A stretch of 64,000 bases of DNA from an uncultured Alphaproteobacteria bacterium (GTDB lineage: Bacteria > Pseudomonadota > Alphaproteobacteria > HIMB59 > GCA-002718135). The notes below the pieces were generated by a model. The model was not told the origin of the DNA. It saw only the letters and a program-made list of their open reading frames with translations, and searched no databases. This document shows, piece by piece, positions 1 through 8,731 of this stretch. Position 1 is the first letter of the stretch, and each line of letters begins with the position of its first letter. The DNA is taken from assembly GCA_902621855.1 (NCBI GenBank), contig CACNNQ010000006.1, positions 1-64,000 of the forward strand. The letters run 5' to 3'. The position numbers and the translations under genes were made by a program.

Positions 1-234
1 TGGCCATTTCATTTTTGCAGCTAAAGCTAAAAACGTCATCATAAAACAACTACTTACAGCTGCAGCTAGTTTTTGCTCCGGATTAATATTAGTTTCGCTT
101 CCTCCATAATCTGGAGATGATCCCGCATCAATAGATACATTGTCGTTAAGCATTACTGTGTGATCAGTTAAGTATTTTCCAAATTCGAGTTTTTGATCTC
201 CTAATTCCCACTTTAATTCGATTGAATGACTCAT
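1..234 (-). CDS. OsmC family protein (partial, runs off left edge)
   Basis: Manual reverse translation from CAT at 232-234: MSHSIELKWELGDQKLEFGKYLTDHTVMLNDNVSIDAGSSPDYGGSETNINPEQKLAAAVSSCFMMTFLALAAKMKWP; the NPEQ-LAAAVSSCFMMTFLALAAK block is typical of OsmC-like proteins. Absent from the supplied track because truncated. Confidence 0.85.
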   Translation of the reverse strand, partial: MSHSIELKWELGDQKLEFGKYLTDHTVMLNDNVSIDAGSSPDYGGSETNINPEQKLAAAVSSCFMMTFLALAAKMKWP

Positions 235-235
235 T

Positions 236-1357
236 TTAAGAATAATTAAAAGGTAGTGAGCACACTTTACCTTTTCTCTCAATATTGTCTGGTGTTAATA
301 CAATAACATCCTGCCCATCATTCCAATAATCTCTATCAACCATTGATAGCCCAATATTGGTTTTTAAAAATGGTGAATAAATACCAGAGGTGATATTGCC
401 AATTTGAAATCTATTTTTTGAGTATACAGGAAAAGGTATTGTGCACGGAGGAGTTGGGGACCCATCAAAAGTAATTCCTTTAATTTTTTTTTCTATTCCA
501 TTTTTTAATATTTTTATTAGTGCATTTTTTCCAATGAAATTATGAGATAAATTGTTACAATAATTATCAAATCCACATTCAATTGGATTATTTGCTAAAG
601 TAAATTCATTACCATAGGATAATAAGCCACCTTCTATTCTATCAATCAAATTTGGACATCCAGGTGAAATATTAAAATCTTTTCCTGCTTCCCAAATAGT
701 TTCCCAAAGTTTTTTTCCTAAACTAAAACCTTTAAGATAAATCTCAAAACCATCTTGTTTGCTATATCCTGATCTTGCAATTATCTGCTTTGTTCCTTCA
801 AATTCATAAAAAGAAAAATGAAAGAATTTTAATTTTTTAATTTTTTCTCCAAATATTGATGACATTAATTCTTCAGATTTTGGACCTTGGATTGCTAGAG
901 GGTAAATATCTGGTTCTATAATATCAACTTTAAAATTTCTTCCTACAGCCAATCCTTTTGCCCAAAGAAGAACATCTGAGTCTGCAACTGATAGCCAATA
1001 TTTATTTTCACTTAATTTTAAAAGTACGGGATCATTTATCATCCCTGCATTTTCATCAATCATTGGATAATAGTAACATTTACCAATAGGCATATCTTCT
1101 ATTGATCTTGGAGACATGAGTTGTATTAATTTTGTAGCATCTTCTCCTATTATTTGAACCTGTCGTTGACATGAAACATCCCAAATTTGAGTATTTTTAG
1201 ATAAGTGCCAATAATCTTCTTCTACTGTTGCTTTATATGATTTTGGAAGAAGCATATGGTTAACTACAGTAAAACCACTTACACCAGCCTCAATTACTTT
1301 CTCGGTATAGGGAGTCCTCCTAATACGTCTAGACATGTTTAATCCTGAATTACTCAT
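236..1357 (-). CDS. dmdA: DMSP demethylase DmdA-like / GcvT-family tetrahydrofolate-dependent methyltransferase
   Basis: ORF track 236..1387; the internal Met at 1357 (MSNSGLNMSRRIRRTPYTEKVIEAGVSGFTVVNHMLLP) resembles the start of known DmdA and avoids a 29-bp overlap. Also ERVEGGLLSYGNE-like block (DRIEGGLLSYGNEFT). Confidence 0.65.
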   Translation of the reverse strand: MSNSGLNMSRRIRRTPYTEKVIEAGVSGFTVVNHMLLPKSYKATVEEDYWHLSKNTQIWDVSCQRQVQIIGEDATKLIQLMSPRSIEDMPIGKCYYYPMIDENAGMINDPVLLKLSENKYWLSVADSDVLLWAKGLAVGRNFKVDIIEPDIYPLAIQGPKSEELMSSIFGEKIKKLKFFHFSFYEFEGTKQIIARSGYSKQDGFEIYLKGFSLGKKLWETIWEAGKDFNISPGCPNLIDRIEGGLLSYGNEFTLANNPIECGFDNYCNNLSHNFIGKNALIKILKNGIEKKIKGITFDGSPTPPCTIPFPVYSKNRFQIGNITSGIYSPFLKTNIGLSMVDRDYWNDGQDVIVLTPDNIERKGKVCSLPFNYS

Positions 1358-1358
1358 T

Positions 1359-1694
1359 TTATTTAGACCACCATATTGAGTATCCATTTGGAGAAATAAT
1401 AAGAGGTATGTGGTATTTTTTAAGAGGATCTTTCATTTTAAATTTAACACTTATTGAATTAATTATTTCGCTTGTATTTTTAAAAAATTTACCAGAATTA
1501 ATTATCATTTCATAATCACTTTCACAATCTTCTTTCTTTAATTCAAATTCTTTAAGCATTCTTCCAGATTTATCTGTTTTATCTTCTAGGAATACAAGTT
1601 TGTTATTATTATTTACTTTATAAATAACAATTTCTACATCACTTGCATGCGTACCATCTATTGAGTTTAGTAAATGTGTAGAAAAAATTGCCAT
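1359..1694 (-). CDS. Transthyretin-like / 5-hydroxyisourate hydrolase family protein lacking canonical YRGS C-terminus
   Basis: STHLLNSIDG start, SGR motif, YHIPLIISPNGYS near C-terminus; ends IWWSK rather than TYRGS. Confidence 0.75.
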   Translation of the reverse strand: MAIFSTHLLNSIDGTHASDVEIVIYKVNNNNKLVFLEDKTDKSGRMLKEFELKKEDCESDYEMIINSGKFFKNTSEIINSISVKFKMKDPLKKYHIPLIISPNGYSIWWSK

Positions 1695-1697
1695 AAC

Positions 1698-3440
1698 CTA
1701 CTCTATAGACGCTTTATCTCTTTTATCACTAACTGCAGCAACTATTGGACTTATAACACCTTTAGCCTTAACATTTACACATGCAGTTTTACCACTTTCT
1801 AATGCTCTTTTTAAAGCGGGTCCTAAATCTTCTCTTTTAGTAACTAATTCTCCATGCCCTCCAAAACCTTCAAAAATTGAATGAAATGGAATATCTCTAA
1901 AATCAGTTGCAAAGTGTTTCCCACTTTCAAATAACCTTTCTTGTTGTTGAGAAATACAGTCAAGACCTCCATTGTTATCGATAACTACAACAATAGGTTT
2001 TTTTTCTTGAAATGCAGCTTCAATTGATAATCCGCCAGATAAAAATGCGCCATCTCCACTTATTAAAACGACATTAGATTTAGGATTAAGATTTTTCGCT
2101 GATACTGCAAAAGGAACTCCAACCCCTAACATACTAAAAGTACCTGGATGCAATATTCCTCCAAGTTTTTTACCTTTTGATCCAGCAATATTAATTGCAA
2201 TCTCGGACCAGAAATGTGTGTTACCACCATCAATAACCAACCAATCATTTTCATTTAATACTTCTTGAACATCTAAAGCTAATTGAAGAGGATGAATTTT
2301 TCCACCATTTTTTTTCGTCTCTTCAGTTTCTTCATTTAATTCATCTAATGTTTTATCAATCCAATTTTTTTTCTCTTTTTTATTCTTATCAAACCAATCA
2401 TTATTTAATTTCCATTTATTATTTTTCTTTAATTCTACGAGTTTATCCAAAAAGACTCCAGGATCACAAAGTAAATTAATATCTGCAGCTCTATTTAATT
2501 CTATTTCTTCATGTGATCCATTAATACAAACAAGCTTTGTGCTTTTTGGAAAAAGTGGAGGATTACCAAAATTCATTTGATTATCAAGACGTGCACCAAT
2601 CATAAGAACCAAATCTGATTCATGGAGAGCCATTTTTGAAGGTGGATATTGATGTATATCTGCCAGACCCATGTATGTATCTGCCTCTTCACCTAAAAGT
2701 TTTTGGTGGTATGGTATATTAAATATTGGAATATTTAATTCAAACCCAGCATGCTCTAATTTTTTTTCTGCACTAGACCACCAAACTCCATGCCCTCCAA
2801 TAAAAACTGGTTTTTTAGCATTAATTGCAAGATCAAATATTTCATTTAAACTTTTAGGATCTGGCCAAGCTTTAGCTAAAGGTTTTTTTTGTTGAGTAAA
2901 TGGCCTTTCTTCTAAACCTGCATCATCTGCAAATGATGAAAACATTATATCTACTGGCACACTTAAATGTACCGCACCTGGATAACCATTTGTTGCAATT
3001 CTATAAGCTTTATCTACGAACTCCCTTATTCTATTACCATCTGTTATACTGGCACTGTATTTTGTTAAAGGTGCAGCAATAGTTACATCATCTATTTCCT
3101 TAAAACCGCCTGATCCTTGTCTTTTTAAGCTACTAGATCCAGTAATAAAAATAACAGGGGATCTTTCACCCCAAGCTTCCATCATTGAGGGTACTGCATT
3201 TGCGAAACCTTCTGGTCCAACAATACAAACAGATGGTTTTCTTGATATTCTAGTATGACCATCAGCTAAATGACCAGCAATTTGTTCATGAGGACAATTA
3301 ATTACATTAATTTGACATTCCATAAATCCTTCAAGAGCTGGATTACAAAAACCTCCAGAAAGTGTAAAAACATTATCAACACCTTTGTCTCTAAGAGCTC
3401 TTGCAACTAATGCCCCACCTCTAATCATTTTATCTCCCAT
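1698..3440 (-). CDS. Thiamine pyrophosphate-dependent enzyme (acetolactate synthase/decarboxylase-like)
   Basis: 580 aa; FTLSGGFCNPALEG, CPHEQIAGHLADGHTRISRKPSVCIVGPEG and GDGAFLSGGLSIEAAFQEKKPIVVVIDNNGG (TPP-binding GDG...NN). Confidence 0.85.
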   Translation of the reverse strand: MGDKMIRGGALVARALRDKGVDNVFTLSGGFCNPALEGFMECQINVINCPHEQIAGHLADGHTRISRKPSVCIVGPEGFANAVPSMMEAWGERSPVIFITGSSSLKRQGSGGFKEIDDVTIAAPLTKYSASITDGNRIREFVDKAYRIATNGYPGAVHLSVPVDIMFSSFADDAGLEERPFTQQKKPLAKAWPDPKSLNEIFDLAINAKKPVFIGGHGVWWSSAEKKLEHAGFELNIPIFNIPYHQKLLGEEADTYMGLADIHQYPPSKMALHESDLVLMIGARLDNQMNFGNPPLFPKSTKLVCINGSHEEIELNRAADINLLCDPGVFLDKLVELKKNNKWKLNNDWFDKNKKEKKNWIDKTLDELNEETEETKKNGGKIHPLQLALDVQEVLNENDWLVIDGGNTHFWSEIAINIAGSKGKKLGGILHPGTFSMLGVGVPFAVSAKNLNPKSNVVLISGDGAFLSGGLSIEAAFQEKKPIVVVIDNNGGLDCISQQQERLFESGKHFATDFRDIPFHSIFEGFGGHGELVTKREDLGPALKRALESGKTACVNVKAKGVISPIVAAVSDKRDKASIE

Positions 3441-3441
3441 C

Positions 3442-4605
3442 TTAATACTTTATATCCTTAAAAAATTTCTCTGCTATAATTTTTTTATCAACTTCATTTA
3501 TATCGTTTAATCCCACTAGGCCAAGATTTGTACTTAACTCTTCTTTAATTAGGTTAATGATTCTTCTAAGACCTCTTGCACCATCTGCTCCAATAGCATA
3601 CATTAAAGGTCTGCCAAACATAACAAAGTTAGCTCCTAGAGCTAATGCACGTAAAATATCACTACCACTTCTAATGCCACTATCAAAAAGTATTGGAAAA
3701 TCGTCTCCCAGAGCTTTTCGTATTAGTGGTAAAGCATTAATAGAAGCAGTAGCACTATCTAATTGCCTTCCACCATGATTTGATACTTGAATTGCATCAG
3801 CACCAGCCTCTTTAATTTTTAAAGCATCTTCAGCGTTCATTACTCCTTTGATTATTAATTTTCCTTTCCAAGCTTCTCTAATTCTTTTTAAAGTATCCCA
3901 ATCAGTAGTGCCTCTACTTTCTTTTCGTCTAAAAATTTGATCCCCACTTTTAGAAGTAACATAATTCATTGGTTTTGGAGCGCCTTTAAACAAAGTTGTT
4001 AAACTCCATTGAGGATGTAGTACAAAATCTAAAAATTGTTTTGGGCCAATTTTAAATGGATAACCAAAGCCATTTCTATCATCTCTAGATCTTCTTGAAA
4101 GAATTGGAACATCAACAGTAAGAATTAAAACTTTGTATCCAATATTTTCTGCTCTTTTTAATAATTCCATAATAAATTCTTCACTTTGAAAAATATATAT
4201 TTGCATCCACGAATGACCTTCTGAAAAAGTAAACATATCTTCTAGTGTAGTACTAGAAGCCATTGAAACACACGTTGGAATATTATTATACGCACTTTCT
4301 TTTGCTATCATTTTATCTGCATCAGGCCATGAAAGATTTGTCATTCCCATTGGTGCAAATCCAAATGGATAATCAAAATGAAAATCAAATATTTTTTTAC
4401 TTAAATTTCTATTCTCAACATTTCTAAAAACCTTAGGCTCAAGTCTAATTTGATCTAATGCTGTACTATTAATTTCTGCAAGTTTGTCATCTCCTGATGC
4501 TCCATCAATAAAGTCAAAGACTAATTTTGGTAATCTTTTTTTAGATAATCTTATTGCATCATCAATTGTGTGAATTTTTGTGCTAGGTTTAATGAAATCA
4601 TTCAT
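3442..4605 (-). CDS. FMN-dependent alpha-hydroxy acid dehydrogenase/oxidase (LldD/MdlB family)
   Basis: 387 aa; KGVMNAEDALKIKEAGADAIQVSNHGGRQLDSATAS and FDSGIRSGSDILRALALGANFVMFGRPLMYA are family signatures. Confidence 0.9.
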   Translation of the reverse strand: MNDFIKPSTKIHTIDDAIRLSKKRLPKLVFDFIDGASGDDKLAEINSTALDQIRLEPKVFRNVENRNLSKKIFDFHFDYPFGFAPMGMTNLSWPDADKMIAKESAYNNIPTCVSMASSTTLEDMFTFSEGHSWMQIYIFQSEEFIMELLKRAENIGYKVLILTVDVPILSRRSRDDRNGFGYPFKIGPKQFLDFVLHPQWSLTTLFKGAPKPMNYVTSKSGDQIFRRKESRGTTDWDTLKRIREAWKGKLIIKGVMNAEDALKIKEAGADAIQVSNHGGRQLDSATASINALPLIRKALGDDFPILFDSGIRSGSDILRALALGANFVMFGRPLMYAIGADGARGLRRIINLIKEELSTNLGLVGLNDINEVDKKIIAEKFFKDIKY

Positions 4606-4653
4606 TTTAATATTTGTATTCTAATATAATTTATAATTCTATTACAAAATATA

Positions 4654-5883
4654 TTAGTTTTTTGAAATACCCTTCCAAGGTATTGGACTGGATGGAATAT
4701 CTTCTTTTAAACCTCTTTGTATTTCACCTTTCTCATCATACATTGGTAAAGTACAGATTTCACCTTTTTGCAAACTACCATCATCACAACTAACATCTAC
4801 TATTGTTCCTGGTCCAAATTTTGCATGATCCATATGAACTATAGCAACTCCACAAACTTGAAATGGTGACCATGTGCTTGAGGTAACAATTCCCGCTTTT
4901 TTATTATTAATATAAATTTCAGAATCAACTAATGCAAAACTATTTTCTACTCTCATACCCCATGTTAAACAATCTTTACTGGCATTCAGCAAATAATCTT
5001 TTCCAATAAAATCATTTTTATTAAAGTCTATAAACTTTCCTAATCCAACAGCAAATGGAGTTCGATCTCTCGTAAAATCTCTTCCTGCAGATAAGAGACC
5101 TGCCTCAATTCTTCTACATCTAAATCCAGGTGAGGCTGTTAGGATCATTCCCATTTCTTGACCTTTACTTAAGATTAAGTCTCCAATTTTTTTTGAATCA
5201 TTTTGTGGTCTTAAATAAATTTCCCAACCTAGTTCATTTGTAAACCCAGTTCTACTTATGATTACTTCTTCTGAAGCAATTGAAGTTTCAATCCAATCAA
5301 AGTAATTAAAATTATTATTTAATGGTTGATCAACTAGTTTTTCTAAAAGTTTTAGAGATTTAGGCCCTTGTATTTGACTTACCCAAACATTTGGATCTTT
5401 AATTTCAACATTTAGATTTTTTGAATGAGCTTTGTACCAACTATACAAATGTCCATCACCCTGCGCAAACCAAAATTTATTTTTTTCTAATCTTAATAAT
5501 AATCCATCTGAAATCATTCCTCCATCATGATAGCAAGCAAATTGATAAGAACATCGTCCTATTTTTACTTTTGAAATATCTCTAGGAAATATTTCTTGAA
5601 GCAAATTTTCAGCATCTGGACCAGAGATTTCGTATGGGTGCTCACCGGTATGGCGTAAAATTATTTCTTGTCTAGCTTTCCAATACATTTCATCTGCTGT
5701 AGCATGAGATAATTTTTCAAGTGTAAATCTACCATCAGCGTAGTTAGTATATTCTGGATTTAGTGGTAACTCTTGATATGTTAACGGATGTATCTTCATT
5801 GGCCGAGCCAAATCTAAAGATCTACCAGTTTCTTTAATAACTGGCTTTACAACAAATCTGTAATTACTAACTACATCACCCAT
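4654..5883 (-). CDS. GcvT-family aminomethyltransferase-like protein
   Basis: 409 aa; ISGPDAENLLQEIFPRDISKVKIGRCSYQFACYHDGGMISDGLLLRL, SRTGFTNELGWEIYL, RCRRIEAGLLSAGRDF. Confidence 0.85.
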   Translation of the reverse strand: MGDVVSNYRFVVKPVIKETGRSLDLARPMKIHPLTYQELPLNPEYTNYADGRFTLEKLSHATADEMYWKARQEIILRHTGEHPYEISGPDAENLLQEIFPRDISKVKIGRCSYQFACYHDGGMISDGLLLRLEKNKFWFAQGDGHLYSWYKAHSKNLNVEIKDPNVWVSQIQGPKSLKLLEKLVDQPLNNNFNYFDWIETSIASEEVIISRTGFTNELGWEIYLRPQNDSKKIGDLILSKGQEMGMILTASPGFRCRRIEAGLLSAGRDFTRDRTPFAVGLGKFIDFNKNDFIGKDYLLNASKDCLTWGMRVENSFALVDSEIYINNKKAGIVTSSTWSPFQVCGVAIVHMDHAKFGPGTIVDVSCDDGSLQKGEICTLPMYDEKGEIQRGLKEDIPSSPIPWKGISKN

Positions 5884-5923
5884 ACAATTTATTAACTTAT
5901 CACAAAATAATGAAAAAAAAATT

Positions 5924-6847
5924 TTAAAATAAATTCTTTATAGCTTCAATATGTCGTGGCTTTATTTCACAGCATCCTCCAACTAGAGTAACACCTTTAG
6001 TTAAAGAATGTAAAACAAAATTTTTGTATTTTTCTACTCCGAATTCTTCATTTCTAGTTCCAAGTAACTCAACTGGATCAATATAATCATAATGTCCTTC
6101 AAAACCCTCTGAATTGAAATTTTCTTTATTACTAGTAGGCAGTTGTTTAAATAAATTCATTTTATATCCAAAAGGAAGCTTTTGTTTGTTAAATATAGGA
6201 ATACTTAAATTAACGATTTCAGGTGATACGCATGCTGATACTATGCCGCAACAATTAAAATTTTGAATAATTTCAAAGAGTTCTTCAAGATTTTCTCCAG
6301 ATGGTAATTTTCCATCATAACGTAAGTGTACACCCACAAGAACTTGTTTATTAAATTCTTTTGATGCTTCTAAAGCAATTTTTATTTCTTTGATTGAACA
6401 TAAAACATCTAAGTAAAATATATCTACATAATTTTTTAAGATTTTTGCAATTTCATGAAAATAATTAAACATTGTTTCTTCAGTTTCAAAATGTATTGGT
6501 GAATATGTATTGCCTTGATTTGGCAACGAGCCTGCAACAATAACTTTTTTATTACTTTCATTTTTTGCTTTTAATGCGAGTGCTCCAGCAGATTTTATGC
6601 CAAATTCAAATTTATCAAGTAAGTTATATTTTTTTAATAGTCTTCGTCTAACGCTAAAATTTGAGGTAACTATTAATTGAGATCCTGCATTTATAAAATT
6701 ATTATGCATATCTACGACCATTGAGTGATTATTTTCATTTAATAAAGCCTGTGCAGACCAAAGATCACCTGTTGTTGTTAGGCCCATTTCCATTAAAGTT
6801 TGACCGGAACCCCCATCAAAGAGGTATTTCTTATTTTTTAAAAACAT
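5924..6847 (-). CDS. Homocysteine S-methyltransferase family protein
   Basis: DGGSGQTLMEMGL N-terminus and C-terminal Zn-binding VGGCCEIKPRHI motif. Confidence 0.9.
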   Translation of the reverse strand: MFLKNKKYLFDGGSGQTLMEMGLTTTGDLWSAQALLNENNHSMVVDMHNNFINAGSQLIVTSNFSVRRRLLKKYNLLDKFEFGIKSAGALALKAKNESNKKVIVAGSLPNQGNTYSPIHFETEETMFNYFHEIAKILKNYVDIFYLDVLCSIKEIKIALEASKEFNKQVLVGVHLRYDGKLPSGENLEELFEIIQNFNCCGIVSACVSPEIVNLSIPIFNKQKLPFGYKMNLFKQLPTSNKENFNSEGFEGHYDYIDPVELLGTRNEEFGVEKYKNFVLHSLTKGVTLVGGCCEIKPRHIEAIKNLF

Positions 6848-6871
6848 TTTTTTGGAAGATCAGGAGAGTAA

Positions 6872-6897
6872 TTGTGGCGCATCAAAATGCGCCACAA
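6872..6897 (-). promoter_or_regulatory. Perfect 11-bp stem, 4-nt loop hairpin immediately after the binding-protein gene
   Basis: ttgtggcgcat-caaa-atgcgccacaa read directly; lies between stop at 6912 and the next gene start at 6847; no U-tract follows. Confidence 0.85.
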
Positions 6898-6911
6898 AGA
6901 AAGTTAATATT

Positions 6912-8540
6912 TTATGCAAACCACCAACGTTCCGAAAGTTTGTTACCATCACTTTCCCAGTTACCAGCAACATTTTCACCGTGAGCAAGTTTTTTAGAAC
7001 CAGCACCTACATATTGGTTAAATGCATAAACAATTGCACCACCATCGTAGTTACAAAGAGCTTGTGCTTCCCAGTACATTGATTTTCTTTTTTCTGCATC
7101 AAGTTCTGATCTAGCAGCTCTAACAAGTTCATTGAAACGAACAGTTGAATCAGTTTGAACCAGATTACCCCAAGCAGCTTCATTCCACTCAGTATCATCT
7201 GTGAATGCAGCAGACCACATCATATCTTCTGTAGGTCTTCCACCCCAAGAACTCATACTGAAACCTTTAGTGTTCCATACGTTACTCCAGTAACCATCTT
7301 CTGGCTCTTTTTTAACTCGAAGATCGATACCACATTCTTGAGCAGATGCTGCTATCAAGTTAGTTGCATCTGTACATCCTGCATAAGGAACCTCAGAAGT
7401 ACTAATTTCAATTGGCCCACTTACTCCAGACTTTTTCCAGTGAAAAGCAGCTTTATCAGCATCGAACTCTCTCTGCTCTAAAGCATTGTTGTGGAATGGG
7501 TGAGCAGTTGAGATCGGGTGATCATTTCCTACTGTTCCATATCCTAGCATTATCTTATCAACAATTTCTTGTCTTTTGATTGCAAACTTCATTGCCATAC
7601 GAACATCAAAATTATCAAATGGCGGCACATTTAATCTCATAGGAGCTGTATAGTGCGCATATCCAGATGCTGCAGTAATTTCTACATTTGGATCTCTTGT
7701 TAGTAAGTTAGCAGTTCTTAAATCAACACCATTCATCCAATCGATTTCACCGTTTAATAATGCTGCTTGTCTAGTAGCAGGATCATTAATTCCAATAACT
7801 TCAACAGAATCAAAGTGAGCAACACTATCACCTTTGAAATAATTTGGATTTCTCTTCCCAAATTTTGCACCAACACCTGGATTGAATTCATCCATTATAT
7901 ATGGACCAGTTCCGATAGTAGATTGAGCGTCAACAACGCCATCTTTTGTTGGTTTAATCATAATGTGATAATCAGTAGTTATTGCAGGCCAGTCAGCGTT
8001 TGCACCTTTTAGCTTGAAAATAACTCTGTCATTTCCATCAGCAGAAATTGTTTCAATTTGAGATAACAATCCACCTGCTGCTGAAGCAGTGTCTGGATTC
8101 ATGTGATACTGATAGTTGAGTACAACATCTTCTGCAGTCATTGATTTTCCATTATGGAATTCAACTCCTTTACGAAGATTATATATCCAAGTTTGAGCAT
8201 CATCAGATTCAATTGACTCAGCAAGCTCCCCTACAATAGTATGATCAGAGTCAACAACTGTTAAACAGTTTTGATATGACCAAGCTGTAGCTTGCATGAA
8301 TGAACTTTGATAAGTTGCGGGATCAAGTGTATCTGTAGTATCAGCAGCACCATTACCCCATCTTAAATGTCCGCCTTTTTTTGGAGTAGCAGCAACAGCT
8401 TTGTCAGCTAGTGACAGAGCTATTGGCAGAGTTACACCAGTTGCAAGAACAGACATCATGAACTGTCTTCTATCAATTAGCCCTTTTGTGAGCTTTGAAG
8501 ACTGCTCTTTAATATATTTGTCTATTTTCTTATCTTTCAT
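6912..8540 (-). CDS. ABC transporter substrate-binding protein, SBP_bac_5 (Opp/Dpp) family, Tat-type signal
   Basis: 542 aa; DRRQFMMSVLATGVTLPIALSLADKAVAATPKKGGHLRWG (twin-arginine-like leader), LRKGVEFHNGKSMTAEDVVLNYQY. Confidence 0.93.
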   Translation of the reverse strand: MKDKKIDKYIKEQSSKLTKGLIDRRQFMMSVLATGVTLPIALSLADKAVAATPKKGGHLRWGNGAADTTDTLDPATYQSSFMQATAWSYQNCLTVVDSDHTIVGELAESIESDDAQTWIYNLRKGVEFHNGKSMTAEDVVLNYQYHMNPDTASAAGGLLSQIETISADGNDRVIFKLKGANADWPAITTDYHIMIKPTKDGVVDAQSTIGTGPYIMDEFNPGVGAKFGKRNPNYFKGDSVAHFDSVEVIGINDPATRQAALLNGEIDWMNGVDLRTANLLTRDPNVEITAASGYAHYTAPMRLNVPPFDNFDVRMAMKFAIKRQEIVDKIMLGYGTVGNDHPISTAHPFHNNALEQREFDADKAAFHWKKSGVSGPIEISTSEVPYAGCTDATNLIAASAQECGIDLRVKKEPEDGYWSNVWNTKGFSMSSWGGRPTEDMMWSAAFTDDTEWNEAAWGNLVQTDSTVRFNELVRAARSELDAEKRKSMYWEAQALCNYDGGAIVYAFNQYVGAGSKKLAHGENVAGNWESDGNKLSERWWFA

Positions 8541-8557
8541 TTGTCCTCCCTTTAATT

Positions 8558-8581
8558 GAACAAAAACCTGTGTTTTTGTTC
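8558..8581 (-). promoter_or_regulatory. Inverted repeat in the 5' leader of the binding-protein gene
   Basis: gaacaaaaac-ctgt-gtttttgttc: 10-bp perfect arms, 4-nt loop, next to the SD (GGGAGGAC on minus strand). Confidence 0.75.
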
Positions 8582-8672
8582 ATAATTTCTAGAAATTTAA
8601 CAAAAAACAAACTTAAGTTAATTAACATACAAACATATATATTATTTAAATTCAACGGATAATTTGTGAAAT

Positions 8673-8693
8673 TTAGGTTGCATAATGACCTAA
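8673..8693. promoter_or_regulatory. Spaced palindrome in the divergent intergenic region (candidate operator)
   Basis: TTAGGT-tgcataatg-ACCTAA between divergent transport operons. Confidence 0.4.
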
Positions 8694-8731
8694 TTAAGTA
8701 ATAACAAAAATTAAATATATAGGAGGACCAT

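Noticed and set aside
2671-3082. Plus-strand ORFs of 74 and 60 aa
   Set aside because: Shadow ORFs opposite the TPP enzyme; no recognisable domains.
7155-8012. Plus-strand ORFs of 108 and 81 aa opposite the binding protein
   Set aside because: Antisense shadows of a strongly supported SBP_bac_5 gene.
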